Assembly: GCF_001546455.1 (NCBI RefSeq)
Contig: NZ_KQ956819.1
Coordinates: forward strand, 207,526 to 271,525
DNA from: Gardnerella vaginalis
GTDB taxonomy: Bacteria > Actinomycetota > Actinomycetes > Actinomycetales > Bifidobacteriaceae
DNA: 64,000 nucleotides
Direction of reading: 5' to 3'
Shown here: piece after piece, positions 28,049 through 36,021 of the stretch
Position numbering within the stretch: the first letter of the stretch is position 1
Layout of the letters: every line of letters starts with the position of its first letter
Position numbers and translations under genes: made by a program
Notes under the pieces: model-generated
Told to the model about the DNA's origin: nothing
The model's input: the letters and a program-made list of their open reading frames with translations, nothing else
Databases searched by the model: none

Positions 28049-28285
28049 TTAATCTTTGACTTCAAGAATAGTGCCTTCGTCGCGAATCATCGCTGCTGCC
28101 ATAGCTCCAGTTGCTGCCATAAATGGAATAATCGCATTTCTGTATTCGTTCATGAACTGTGCAAAATCATGATTCCAAGATATAAGCGCAACGTACAAAA
28201 GAAGGAATTCGATTGCTGTAAATATTGCCCACTTAAGAATCCAAATAAGCGTTTTTTTAATGAGTTTTATAGAGTCCTTGCTCAT
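28049..28285 (-). CDS. Small membrane protein, unknown
   Basis: A 78-residue protein with one or two hydrophobic segments (LIWILKWAIFTAIEFLLLYVALI, and a weaker IIPFMAATGAMAAAMI). Not recognised. The frame is open to 28366, but AGAAGG lies 7 nt before the ATG at 28285, which is taken as the start. It ends 11 nt from the FMN-binding lipoprotein gene on the other strand. Confidence 0.6.
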   Translation of the reverse strand: MSKDSIKLIKKTLIWILKWAIFTAIEFLLLYVALISWNHDFAQFMNEYRNAIIPFMAATGAMAAAMIRDEGTILEVKD

Positions 28286-28520
28286 GAGTTGCCTTCTTTC
28301 TAATTTGCTGTTTTGTTTGTGAGCATTGTAGCTAATTCGCGTACGCTGCTTCTCGTTCGTATGCATTTTGTATTTCTAGTATAAATGCTGCAAGTCTTCG
28401 AGAAATACTATGTACTCAGAACTTAGTACTCAAGATTGCACGGAAAATGTTTGTAATTAGACTTAAAGCAACGCACAAATATGTTGCGCAAATACGTTAC
28501 AGATACAAGGAGATGCAAAC

Positions 28521-28868
28521 ATGAACAGCGCAAATATGGGTAGTGTAAGCATGAGTGATTTTGGCATAAACTCTTGGCAGCCAAAAGATAACGTAAACAA
28601 AATAGGAAAAGTTTGCGAAAATAGCATTAATCAAATTCAAAAGCAGGAAGATAACTTTGCGGAAAATAGTAGCGAAGAGCTTTCACAATATGAAATTGAT
28701 GAATTAGCTAAGCAATTAGAAGAATTCTTTACAAAATATATTGTGCTAGAAAATGGCTCTTTTGTTGTAAAAGAGGATGCTATTATTGCAGACGGTTATG
28801 GCGATCACATAGAATATTTTCGCAATGCTGCAAAAGGATTAAATCTTTCAATGGAAGATCAACAATAA
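28521..28868 (+). CDS. Hypothetical protein, 115 residues
   Basis: Not recognised. A soluble, acidic protein rich in Asn, Ser, Glu and Lys without membrane segment or signal. An AAGGAGAT ribosome binding site lies 9 nt before the ATG, which supports a real gene. It sits alone between two small membrane protein genes on the other strand. Its stop codon is embedded in a tandem repeat of about 16 bp. Confidence 0.6.
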   Translation: MNSANMGSVSMSDFGINSWQPKDNVNKIGKVCENSINQIQKQEDNFAENSSEELSQYEIDELAKQLEEFFTKYIVLENGSFVVKEDAIIADGYGDHIEYFRNAAKGLNLSMEDQQ

Positions 28869-28916
28869 GCTTAGATCCTTAAAAGCTTAAATCCTTAAAG
28901 TCTAAATCCTTAAAAA
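28867..28916 (+). repeat. 3 x ~16-bp imperfect tandem repeat between convergent genes
   Basis: Three copies of AAGCTTARATCCTTAA (R is A or G), the third degenerate. The array includes the stop codon of the 115-residue protein (28866-28868) and that of the opposite gene (28910-28912). Confidence 0.8.
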
Positions 28917-29413
28917 TCGCTTTCATCAATAGGGTGACCTTGTGGGCGCTTTATTACTCGCCACAGAATCACCAATGTTACAACGCCATTTGCAATTCCA
29001 TAGTAATAAATCCAAGGAACGTGAATAAGCCCACAAATAAAGCATGTAATAATATTTATTAAATTATTTAGATAATTGCTACATATTTGCTTATTTTGTG
29101 ATTCGACTTTTTTGCGCTCTTGCTCAAGAGTAATTATGTAATCTTTGTTGCTTTCTATATTCTCAACATCATTACTTGTTCTGTTAGCGCCTGCGCCATC
29201 AATCTTAGATATATTATTTGCGATATACGCATTTTTTTCTTTAATAACGATTTTTCGCAAGAAAAAATATGCATAAGAATACAATGCAACAGAAAGAAGT
29301 CCTGGAACAAGCCACAAAACGAAGAAGCCAAAGCTACGCATAAAAGCAGCTGTTGAGGCAAGTGCCACCGCAGCTACCTCTGCGGAGTGCAATACTACTA
29401 ATCGTTTTGTCAT
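28910..29413 (-). CDS. Membrane protein with central coiled coil, unknown
   Basis: A 167-residue protein. Two N-terminal spans (about residues 10-60) are followed by a polar, partly coiled-coil stretch (YIITLEQERKKVESQNKQICSNYLNNL), two more hydrophobic segments (IITCFICGLIHVPWIYYY and GVVTLVILWRV) and the tail KRPQGHPIDESDF. Not recognised. The ATG at 29413 is preferred over a TTG at 29428 because AGGA lies just upstream. It lies divergent from the two-component genes, 194 nt away, so it could be under their control; that is only position. Confidence 0.6.
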   Translation of the reverse strand: MTKRLVVLHSAEVAAVALASTAAFMRSFGFFVLWLVPGLLSVALYSYAYFFLRKIVIKEKNAYIANNISKIDGAGANRTSNDVENIESNKDYIITLEQERKKVESQNKQICSNYLNNLINIITCFICGLIHVPWIYYYGIANGVVTLVILWRVIKRPQGHPIDESDF

Positions 29414-29606
29414 ATAATCCTGCTGCAATCATTATTGAAAATGAATTTTCAACGCAACCAAAAGTCACATATTGTTACTTATTATAATCACATTTGATTT
29501 ACATGCATTACTTGTAATCATTTATTACTACACGATTTGCTCTACTTTGCGCATGATTATAAAGTAGAATATAAGAAAAGTAGCATAAGATTGCAAGAAA
29601 GCCATT

Positions 29607-30347
29607 ATGCCAAAAACGTATGCAATAGTAGATAACGACCCATTAGTTTTAGCGGTTATGCGAAACGTGCTCAGCAAGCTTTTGCCAAGCGAGTACGCGT
29701 GCAAATGGTGCGTAAAATCAGGCGTGCAAGCTTTGAAATATTGCCAAGTAGCAAAAACTACTCCAGATTATATTCTGATAGATATGTCAATGAAAGACAT
29801 GTCTGGAGTAGACGTAATACGCGCAATTCGCGAGAAAAACAACAGCATTATTCTAATTGGCATGACTTCTTACGATTGTAGATCCTACGCTTCGATGGTT
29901 TCGCAAGTTGGCGGGCAAGCAATGGTTGCTAAAGACAATTTCAAAGGACTAGCAGAAGCTTTGCAATATTGTAATAATCAGCAGGTGTATGGCTGCCGTT
30001 GTGTTAAAGATGTTGTTTACGATTTTGCTACTCCGCAAGAATCTTTTATTAGGCTTTCTAAATCAAGGTCGCGTAGCGTTTTGCCGCCTCAAGAACTAAA
30101 AATTATGGATCTGCTCGCTAAAGGTTACACAACGAATCAGATTGCGTCTCAACTTGGTCTTATGCCAAACACTATTAACACGCATATTCATAGAATTTAC
30201 AAAAAGTTGCATGTTTCTAACCGAGTGCAAGCAATATCCGTGTTTGCTGCAATGCAAAATCGTGAGCAAAATAGCAATATGCAATATTTTAATGATTCGC
30301 TGCAAAATCATCCGAATCTTTTGCAAGAAACGGATAATGCATGTTAA
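29607..30347 (+). CDS. NarL/LuxR-family response regulator
   Basis: A 246-residue regulator. Receiver domain with acidic pocket D9/D11, phosphoacceptor Asp59 (ILIDMSMKD), Thr87 and Lys109, all in place. The C-terminal LuxR-type HTH at about residues 165-220 has LPPQELKIMDLLAKGYTTNQIA and NTHIHRIYKKL. A Gln/Asn-rich tail of 25 residues follows. Overlaps the start of the histidine kinase gene, so the two are translated together. The regulon is unknown. Confidence 0.92.
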   Translation: MPKTYAIVDNDPLVLAVMRNVLSKLLPSEYACKWCVKSGVQALKYCQVAKTTPDYILIDMSMKDMSGVDVIRAIREKNNSIILIGMTSYDCRSYASMVSQVGGQAMVAKDNFKGLAEALQYCNNQQVYGCRCVKDVVYDFATPQESFIRLSKSRSRSVLPPQELKIMDLLAKGYTTNQIASQLGLMPNTINTHIHRIYKKLHVSNRVQAISVFAAMQNREQNSNMQYFNDSLQNHPNLLQETDNAC

Positions 30348-31573
30348 TGAAAACATTTTCGCGCGTTATTGAGTTGGTTAAAAGCTGGAAAATTCAGCGA
30401 ACTTTATTCATAATATTGGCGATTCTTGTAGTGTCAATGGATGTGCAATCTTGCAATACAGCTGGTCTGTGGCATAACCCGCAGCAATCTGTGTGCCAAT
30501 ACGTTTGGATGTTCGCAATATTTCTTTTGATTGCTTTTTCGCGTCAAATATCCCTCGTAACTCCGATTTTATATTGCGTAACGTTAGCAGTACCAGGTGT
30601 AAATGCAACTTGCTTTCTTTTTTCATTGATCGCTAGCATGTTTGTTGCAGGCTTTTATGATTCGTGGAAGTATTTGCTTTGTGCGTACATAGTTTCGCTG
30701 AATATTATGTATTTTGCAAAAATGGCGTACATTCCGCTTACTTTCCCTTGTTTTATTCTTATTTCCATGATTTGCGGTTACGCTTTGCGCAAGTATTTGA
30801 ACATGTTGGAGGAAAATAATCGCGCAAAAATGGATATTGTGCGCAGTGAGTTCCAGTCTTATATTGCGTCTGTTGCATTGCAATTGCATGACGATGTGAA
30901 CAATGAGATTGCGGATATTACATTGCTTGCGACTGATGCTTTGTATGCCGAGAAAAGTGATCATACAAAAGAGTCGCTAGAGCAGATTGTTGAGCATTCT
31001 CGTAATGCTCTTTCTAAAACGCGACTTGTTATTAATCTACTTGAGCAAGCTGAGCATAAGTATGATGATTCTTTAGATTCAAATATTGCTAGTATTGCTG
31101 GCACGCAGTTTATTTATGGTTCTAATGGTAATAATTGCATGACTTTGGCTGATTTTCTATGCAATATTCGCGCGCGCTTGCAGGCTGAACGTAAGATTTG
31201 TGAGCAGCTTGGGTACTATGGCTCTCTAACAGTAAATGATGAAAGTTCGGGAAGTAACGATTTTACTGCATCTGCAACTGTTAGTACTGAAAAGGCTCAA
31301 TGTGCTATTCGCATGTGCAGCGAGTTGCTTACTAATATTCGCAAGCATTGCAATACTAGCGTTGATTTTTCTATGAATGTTACGGTTGATGAGCGCGAAT
31401 GCAAAATAATGTGTATGAATTCAATTTCAATGTTGAACAAGTTTGGCGAAAGGCTTGTTTTTGGCAAAGGGCTACTGTTTCATAAAAAATCTGTGGAACG
31501 CTTAGGTGGATCTTTAAGCGCGCAAAAAGATGATGACACTTGGCTGGTCAATGTTGTTATTCCGCTAAACTAA
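30341..31573 (+). CDS. NarL-type sensor histidine kinase
   Basis: A 410-residue membrane kinase. Four to six N-terminal spans (about residues 20-150) give a compact sensor without a large external loop. The HisKA_3 dimerisation motif is LQLHDDVNNEIADI, with the phosphorylated His in LHDD. The ATP-binding domain has the N-box ELLTNIRKH, but the G1 DxGxG loop is not recognisable (IMCMNSISMLNKFG) and the G2 region reads GKGLLFHKKSVERLGGSL. So the catalytic part is diverged. Overlaps the response regulator by 7 nt. Confidence 0.88.
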   Translation: MLMKTFSRVIELVKSWKIQRTLFIILAILVVSMDVQSCNTAGLWHNPQQSVCQYVWMFAIFLLIAFSRQISLVTPILYCVTLAVPGVNATCFLFSLIASMFVAGFYDSWKYLLCAYIVSLNIMYFAKMAYIPLTFPCFILISMICGYALRKYLNMLEENNRAKMDIVRSEFQSYIASVALQLHDDVNNEIADITLLATDALYAEKSDHTKESLEQIVEHSRNALSKTRLVINLLEQAEHKYDDSLDSNIASIAGTQFIYGSNGNNCMTLADFLCNIRARLQAERKICEQLGYYGSLTVNDESSGSNDFTASATVSTEKAQCAIRMCSELLTNIRKHCNTSVDFSMNVTVDERECKIMCMNSISMLNKFGERLVFGKGLLFHKKSVERLGGSLSAQKDDDTWLVNVVIPLN

Positions 31574-31590
31574 CATCACTCAAATCGCGC

Positions 31591-31613
31591 GTTATCGCGT
31601 CAGTTTTTGCTAG
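31591..31613 (+). repeat. Degenerate half copy of the 47-bp palindromic element (copy e)
   Basis: GTTATCGCGTCAGTTTTTGCTAG, split here as GTTATCGCGTCAG plus TTTTTGCTAG, matches the left half of the complete element read on the minus strand at 36022-36068. It is preceded by AAATCGCGC (31582-31590), the same 9 bp that precede copy c. Confidence 0.6.
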
Positions 31614-31889
31614 CTAGAATAAGTCGTCGTGAGATCCTAAGCGTAGGAATATAATGCAATCTTCTTTAACTTGATACAACAGTAGAACATCTGCAGACAC
31701 ATGCAATTCATGCACGCCTTTGTATGAGCCTTTAAGAATATGATCTCTATAAGTTGCAAGCTCGCGAGAGTCTGCACCATTGCAAATAAGTCTCACAATA
31801 TTGATTACCTGTTCAATATCGTAATGCTTCTGCTTATATTTCTTAACATCTCGCAGATAGATTGGACTATAAAATGGCGGTTTAGGCAT
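31614..31889 (-). CDS. YafQ-family type II toxin (mRNA interferase)
   Basis: A 91-residue RelE-superfamily endoribonuclease, YafQ type. The C-terminal VSADVLLLYQVKEDCIIFLRLGSHDDLF contains the conserved strand and the RxGSHxDLF ending that carries the catalytic His. The ATG overlaps the end of the antitoxin gene by 8 nt. Expected to cleave mRNA on the ribosome when the antitoxin is degraded. Confidence 0.9.
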   Translation of the reverse strand: MPKPPFYSPIYLRDVKKYKQKHYDIEQVINIVRLICNGADSRELATYRDHILKGSYKGVHELHVSADVLLLYQVKEDCIIFLRLGSHDDLF

Positions 31890-32151
31890 TGCGCATCAGC
31901 TCAGCAAAATCGTCTACAGTGCCTGCAGCTATTGGTTTTTCTTTCATAGCTTCATCAATAGAGTGCTCATATGGAGAACTTTCAAGTGAAAATGGGAAAC
32001 GTTGCGTATTTACAATCTGATACAAAAATAAGTTGACTGCTGAACTCATATCAAGACCATAATGTTCAAGAACTTGCGATGCGCTATCTCGTATTTCTGG
32101 ATTAACTCTTACACTTAATCTGCTTGTTTTGGCTGTTTTTGTAGAAGTCAT
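31882..32151 (-). CDS. DinJ/RelB-family antitoxin
   Basis: An 89-residue antitoxin. The N-terminal ribbon-helix-helix segment SRLSVRVNPEIRDSASQVLEHYGLDMSSAVNLFLYQIV is typical of DinJ/RelB. The C-terminal part would wrap the YafQ toxin. AAAGGA precedes the ATG. A perfect 12-bp palindrome lies at the expected transcription start. Confidence 0.9.
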   Translation of the reverse strand: MTSTKTAKTSRLSVRVNPEIRDSASQVLEHYGLDMSSAVNLFLYQIVNTQRFPFSLESSPYEHSIDEAMKEKPIAAGTVDDFAELMRNA

Positions 32152-32160
32152 GTTGTTTCC

Positions 32161-32179
32161 TTTAAGCTTAAAATCATAA
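32161..32179 (-). promoter_or_regulatory. Promoter and operator of the dinJ-yafQ pair
   Basis: On the minus strand TATGAT (32173-32178) is followed by the perfect palindrome TTTAAGCTTAAA (32161-32172), which covers the predicted start point. This suits repression by the antitoxin. Confidence 0.5.
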
Positions 32180-32276
32180 ATTTGTTATTCAGCTTTGCTT
32201 TATTGTAGCAGACATGTAGCACCCAATGTAATGCCAAAGTAGCACCATTGTGTACACAATTATTACTAAATCGTGC

Positions 32277-32303
32277 GTTATCGTGGCAAAAATTGCAAAA
32301 TTG
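32277..32303 (+). repeat. Half copy of the 47-bp palindromic element (copy d)
   Basis: GTTATCGTGGCA (32277-32288) followed by AAAATTGCAAAATTG matches the first 25 bp of copy c; the other half is missing. It is preceded by AAATCGTGC. Its TTGCAA (32293-32298) appears to be the -35 box of the downstream toxin-antitoxin promoter. Confidence 0.7.
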
Positions 32304-32321
32304 TATCCTACAGGATAAAAT
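32293..32321 (+). promoter_or_regulatory. Promoter and operator of the HigBA-type pair
   Basis: TTGCAA (32293-32298), 17-nt spacer, TAAAAT (32316-32321), 6 nt before the ATG of the toxin, so the message may be nearly leaderless. The inverted repeat TATCCT-AC-AGGATA (32304-32317) lies between the boxes and overlaps the -10. Confidence 0.6.
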
Positions 32322-32327
32322 ATTTTT

Positions 32328-32639
32328 ATGGAGATACTTAAAACAGATGAGTATCGCAATTGGATGAAAAAACTTCGCGATACGCAATCTAAAGCTCGAA
32401 TTAACGCGAGGCTGAGATTATGTGAAATTGCAGGTAAGCCAGTAGGTGATTTACATCCAGTTTGCAATGGCATTAGTGAACTGCGTTTCGCTTTTGGACC
32501 AGGATATCGTGTGTATTTTGCACAAAAAGGCTCAAAGTTAATGCTATTACTTGCTGGTGGGGATAAAAGTAGTCAAAGTAAAGATATTAAGCAAGCGAAG
32601 ATACTTCTTGCACAGTTAATTGAGGAGAAGAAATGGTAA
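32328..32639 (+). CDS. RelE/ParE-type toxin of a HigBA-like module
   Basis: A 103-residue protein of the 'addiction module killer protein' family: MEILKTDEYRNWMKKL, then DLHPVCNGISELRFAFGPGYRVYFA and the LLLLAGGDKSSQSKDIKQAK ending. The toxin gene comes first and overlaps the antitoxin by 7 nt, the usual order for HigBA-like pairs. The partner has an HTH. Confidence 0.9.
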   Translation: MEILKTDEYRNWMKKLRDTQSKARINARLRLCEIAGKPVGDLHPVCNGISELRFAFGPGYRVYFAQKGSKLMLLLAGGDKSSQSKDIKQAKILLAQLIEEKKW

Positions 32640-32920
32640 ATATAAGTAAATGGGATGCGAGTGAGTATCTTGAGAACGATGATGATGTTATTGCATATCT
32701 CAATGCCGCAGCAGAACTAAATGATCCTCGCTTGTTGCAAGCTGCTATAGGCGATATTGCAAAAGCTAAAGGAATGAAAGAGATTGCTCAAAAAGCCGAG
32801 GTTGGAAGGGAAAGTCTTTACAAAAGCTTAAGACGAGACGGCAATCCCAGCTTCCAAACTATTGCGAAGGTTGTTCAAGCGTTAGGTGGGCGTATTGCAA
32901 TAGAACCCGCAAATGCGTGA
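32633..32920 (+). CDS. HTH antitoxin of the HigBA-like module
   Basis: A 95-residue antidote protein. YLNAAAELNDPRLLQAAIGDIAKAKGMKEIAQKAEVG leads into an HTH with VGRESLYKSLRRDGNPSFQTIAKVVQALG. This is the putative antidote family that always pairs with the toxin type upstream. GAGGAGAAG precedes the ATG inside the toxin gene. Expected to repress the pair by binding near 32304-32317. Confidence 0.9.
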   Translation: MVNISKWDASEYLENDDDVIAYLNAAAELNDPRLLQAAIGDIAKAKGMKEIAQKAEVGRESLYKSLRRDGNPSFQTIAKVVQALGGRIAIEPANA

Positions 32921-32928
32921 CATACCCA

Positions 32929-32974
32929 GTTATCGTGGCAGATTTTGCTAGATTTGCAATTTTGCCACGATAAC
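32929..32974 (+). repeat. 47-bp palindromic element, full copy a
   Basis: Arms GTTATCGTGGCA (32929-32940) and TGCCACGATAAC (32963-32974) are perfect inverted repeats; the core GATTTTGCTAG is asymmetric, so orientation can be assigned. It matches the reverse complements of copies b and c at all but a few bases. It is not followed by a T-run, so a simple terminator role is doubtful. Confidence 0.9.
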
Positions 32975-32998
32975 ACACAGATTATTTATTCTAGTTTT

Positions 32999-34249
32999 CT
33001 AAAAAATCTGCTTATTTTTAATAAAATCTGCAATATTTACGTGCTTAACGCCGTTACGTTTTTGTATAAGTGAATCCATGGTCATAACATATTTTTCATA
33101 ATTATCATGAATAGCTTCTAAAGCCCTATACTCGCGGTCTTCTGTTTCTCGACTCAACAAAATCGTATAAGCTACTTGCGCGTAAGCATAATCCATATCT
33201 GCATTGCGCAGAATGAAATCACACTCCAACTTTCCAATACGCCCAACGCTTACAGAGTATCCAAAGCTTTTAGCATATAAGTACACAATATTTTCCAAAG
33301 TAGGACCATAGTTTATGCGATTATCCGTATTGAGAGCGTAATAAAAACTTAAATCTGCTAAGTAATACTTCTTTCCCCCCGAAAGAGCACGCTTTGATTT
33401 CATGTCGAAACGTGGGCATTCATAAATGATTTTCGCATCTAAAAGAACACGAATATATCTTGCTAAAGTAGTACGACTTATAGCTAATCCATTCTTCTTT
33501 AAAGATTCGCACAAGCTATTGATGCTAGTTGTAGCGCCAAAATTGTTAATAATATAGTTACGTACAGCTTCAAACGCTTGCGTATCTTTAATTTTTACTC
33601 TAGTTTTAATATCTTTATCAAAAATTTCTTTAATAACATTACTTACATACGTTCGTTTGTCACTCATATTATCTATGGCAATAGTACGAGGGAAACCACC
33701 TTCGAGAATATAATTATTAAGCTCTTTACTAATGTCGGAATCTACTGGTTGATCATAGAATTTTTTGAAATCTTCATATTCATCAAAAGTTAGCGGAAAC
33801 ATCTCAAATTCAAGATATCTTCCAGTTAATTTTGTTGCTAATTCGCCACTTAACAAGTAGGAATTGGATCCCGTTATAAAAATAGAATATTCGCCTTCTT
33901 CTCGAAAGCCGTTTACTACTTCTTCAAATCCTTTAACATTTTGTATTTCATCTAAAAACACGTATTTTAAGCCGCTAGCATTAGTAAGTTTTTCTATAAG
34001 AGAGTCAAGCTGATCGGCTGTTTTTACGTTTCTATATTCACGCTTATCAAGATTTATATAAATAATATTAGATTCTGCAACTGGATTACTTCGTTCTTTA
34101 AGCTCATCAATAATTGTGCGCATAAGACTTGATTTACCACATCTGCGAATGCCAGTAATCACTTTTATAAGATCGCTATCATCGTAGAACGCGCGAATTT
34201 TGCTAAGATACTTTTCGCGGCGATACAGTTTTTCTTGATTCACGGTCAT
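32999..34249 (-). CDS. AAA ATPase with DUF4143-type C-terminus
   Basis: A 416-residue protein of the AAA_14/DUF4143 group. Walker A is GIRRCGKSSL (about residues 33-42), Walker B KYVFLDEIQNV, and a FITGSNSYLL sensor-like strand. The C-terminal half holds a winged-helix segment and a nuclease-like fold with LGYSVSVGRIGKLECDFIL-type residues as in DUF4143. Function in the cell is not established for the family. The gene lies between full copies a and b of the 47-bp palindrome. No operon partner. Confidence 0.88.
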   Translation of the reverse strand: MTVNQEKLYRREKYLSKIRAFYDDSDLIKVITGIRRCGKSSLMRTIIDELKERSNPVAESNIIYINLDKREYRNVKTADQLDSLIEKLTNASGLKYVFLDEIQNVKGFEEVVNGFREEGEYSIFITGSNSYLLSGELATKLTGRYLEFEMFPLTFDEYEDFKKFYDQPVDSDISKELNNYILEGGFPRTIAIDNMSDKRTYVSNVIKEIFDKDIKTRVKIKDTQAFEAVRNYIINNFGATTSINSLCESLKKNGLAISRTTLARYIRVLLDAKIIYECPRFDMKSKRALSGGKKYYLADLSFYYALNTDNRINYGPTLENIVYLYAKSFGYSVSVGRIGKLECDFILRNADMDYAYAQVAYTILLSRETEDREYRALEAIHDNYEKYVMTMDSLIQKRNGVKHVNIADFIKNKQIF

Positions 34250-34323
34250 AGCAAAATCCTTTTACAAGAGCCAAACGCCTTTTTGCATTGGCATATTAGT
34301 CATATTATACCGCAAAAAACCGA

Positions 34324-34370
34324 GTTATCGTGGCAAAAATTGCAAATCTAACAAAATCTGCCACGATAAC
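34324..34370 (-). repeat. 47-bp palindromic element, full copy b
   Basis: Arms GTTATCGTGGCA (34324-34335) and TGCCACGATAAC (34359-34370). On the minus strand it is nearly identical to copy a, differing by one base change and one extra T. It separates the two divergent ATPase genes. Confidence 0.9.
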
Positions 34371-34410
34371 GTGCGATTGTGTTGAGCATATTGCAAAATA
34401 ATATAATTTA

Positions 34411-34445
34411 GATTATTATAATTATGATTATAATAATCGCGATTA
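34411..34445. promoter_or_regulatory. Perfect 12-bp inverted repeat upstream of the second ATPase
   Basis: GATTATTATAAT (34411-34422) and ATTATAATAATC (34427-34438) with a 4-nt spacer; the overlapping TAATCGCGATTA (34434-34445) is a second perfect palindrome. A cruciform or operator in the 275-nt gap between the divergent ATPase genes. Confidence 0.6.
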
Positions 34446-34524
34446 TATTAACTAGAGCGCAGATTCAGCAGCAATAAGATGCGCTGAAAAGTATTACAAT
34501 TATTGGCGTAACGGCAGGTGGAAT

Positions 34525-35976
34525 ATGGTTTTTGTTGGCAGACAAGACGAGTTACAAGTACTTGAAAAATTATATGAGAACAGCAAACACTCGTTCCAGA
34601 TGGCAATAGTTTATGGTAGAAGACGAATAGGAAAAACTTCGCTTATTTCACAATTCTGTAAAAATAAGCACGCAATACTTTTTACTGCTCGCGAGCAAAC
34701 TAATATCGAGAATTTGCGTGATTTTTCGCGCGTTGTGTACGACTTCTTCAATCTACCGTCAACTACAGGATCGTTTAATAATTGGAACGACGCTCTCGCT
34801 TTTGTTGCGCAACAATCTAACGCCGTAGACCAGAATGCTCCTAAATCTCCACTTATTCTAGTTTTCGACGAATTTCCGTACGCGGCTCAAGCAGATAAAT
34901 CCTTAGCGTCAACATTCCAAGTCGCAATAGATCATAAGTTTAAGAACACGAACATGACTCTTATTTTGTGCGGCAGTAACGAAGGATTCATGGAAAGTGA
35001 AGTGCTTGGCAAAAAGAGTCCACTTTACGGAAGACGTACCGCGCAGATTCGCCTGCGACCATTTAATCTTTTTGAAGCATCTGAGCTTATGCCAAATAAT
35101 TCTACTTGGGAAGATAAAATCAACTATTTTGCATCCCTTGGAGGAACACCATACTATATAGAGCAGTTAGATAATAAGTCTTCGTTTGCGGAAAATCTTG
35201 AGCAATTATGCTTTAACATATCGGGAATTTTGTACGCTGAACCAGACATGCTCATGCGCCAGGAATTGCGCGATCCTTCAACATACAATAGTGTGCTAAA
35301 TGCTCTTGCTACGGGATGCAATACTCCGACTTTAATATCGGATCGCATTGGATTGCCAGCTACATCAGTGAACGTGTATTTGAAAACACTAGAAGGCCTT
35401 GGATTAATTGAAAGAAATATTCCATTTGGCATGAATCCACTTCATTGCAAAAAAGGATTATGGCAGATTTGTGACCCATTCTTTGCGTATTGGTATAGGT
35501 TTGTAGCACCGAATAAAGGATTGATCGAACGCGGACTTTCACACGCTGCCGCAAGTAGTGTTCTCGGCGGTGAGCATGAAGTGTTTAGTACTTTTGTAGG
35601 TCAACAGTTTGAGAAAATGTGCGAACAGTGGATTGTGCACCAATGCAAAGTTGGCGGAATGGACTTTTTGCCAACTAAGTTAGGTAAATGGTGGGGTGCG
35701 GATCCTATTGCTCGTGAGCAAACCGATATTGATATTGTTGCAGAAGACGATATTAACAAGCAGCTTCTTATTGCAGAATGTAAGTGGCGTAATAATCTTA
35801 ACGAAGCTGAAGCGGTGAGCAAGTTGTTGCAGCGCGCAACTTTAGTTGAGAATGCAAAAAATAGCGATTATAAGAAAATATTTATGTTGTTTACAAAACA
35901 TCCAACTTCTTACAATCCTCGTCATGCTAAAACAAGCATCAACTTTGTTGACGCACAAACAATGTTTTTTAACTGA
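34525..35976 (+). CDS. Archaeal-type ATPase with DUF234 C-terminus
   Basis: A 483-residue STAND-like ATPase. Walker A is GRRRIGKTSL (about residues 31-40), Walker B PLILVFDEFPYAA. A winged-helix segment (NTPTLISDRIGLPATSVNVYLKTLEGLGLI) is followed by the DUF234 nuclease-like region, with a REQTDIDIVAEDD...LLIAECKWRN pattern typical of PD-(D/E)xK folds (D, then E-x-K). This suggests a nuclease-like active site, but the biological role is unknown. AGGTGGAA precedes the ATG. It lies between copies b and c of the palindromic element. Confidence 0.88.
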   Translation: MVFVGRQDELQVLEKLYENSKHSFQMAIVYGRRRIGKTSLISQFCKNKHAILFTAREQTNIENLRDFSRVVYDFFNLPSTTGSFNNWNDALAFVAQQSNAVDQNAPKSPLILVFDEFPYAAQADKSLASTFQVAIDHKFKNTNMTLILCGSNEGFMESEVLGKKSPLYGRRTAQIRLRPFNLFEASELMPNNSTWEDKINYFASLGGTPYYIEQLDNKSSFAENLEQLCFNISGILYAEPDMLMRQELRDPSTYNSVLNALATGCNTPTLISDRIGLPATSVNVYLKTLEGLGLIERNIPFGMNPLHCKKGLWQICDPFFAYWYRFVAPNKGLIERGLSHAAASSVLGGEHEVFSTFVGQQFEKMCEQWIVHQCKVGGMDFLPTKLGKWWGADPIAREQTDIDIVAEDDINKQLLIAECKWRNNLNEAEAVSKLLQRATLVENAKNSDYKKIFMLFTKHPTSYNPRHAKTSINFVDAQTMFFN

Positions 35977-36021
35977 TTACGAAACAATAGTTACGACCAT
36001 ATCGCGCAGCCGAAATCGCGC

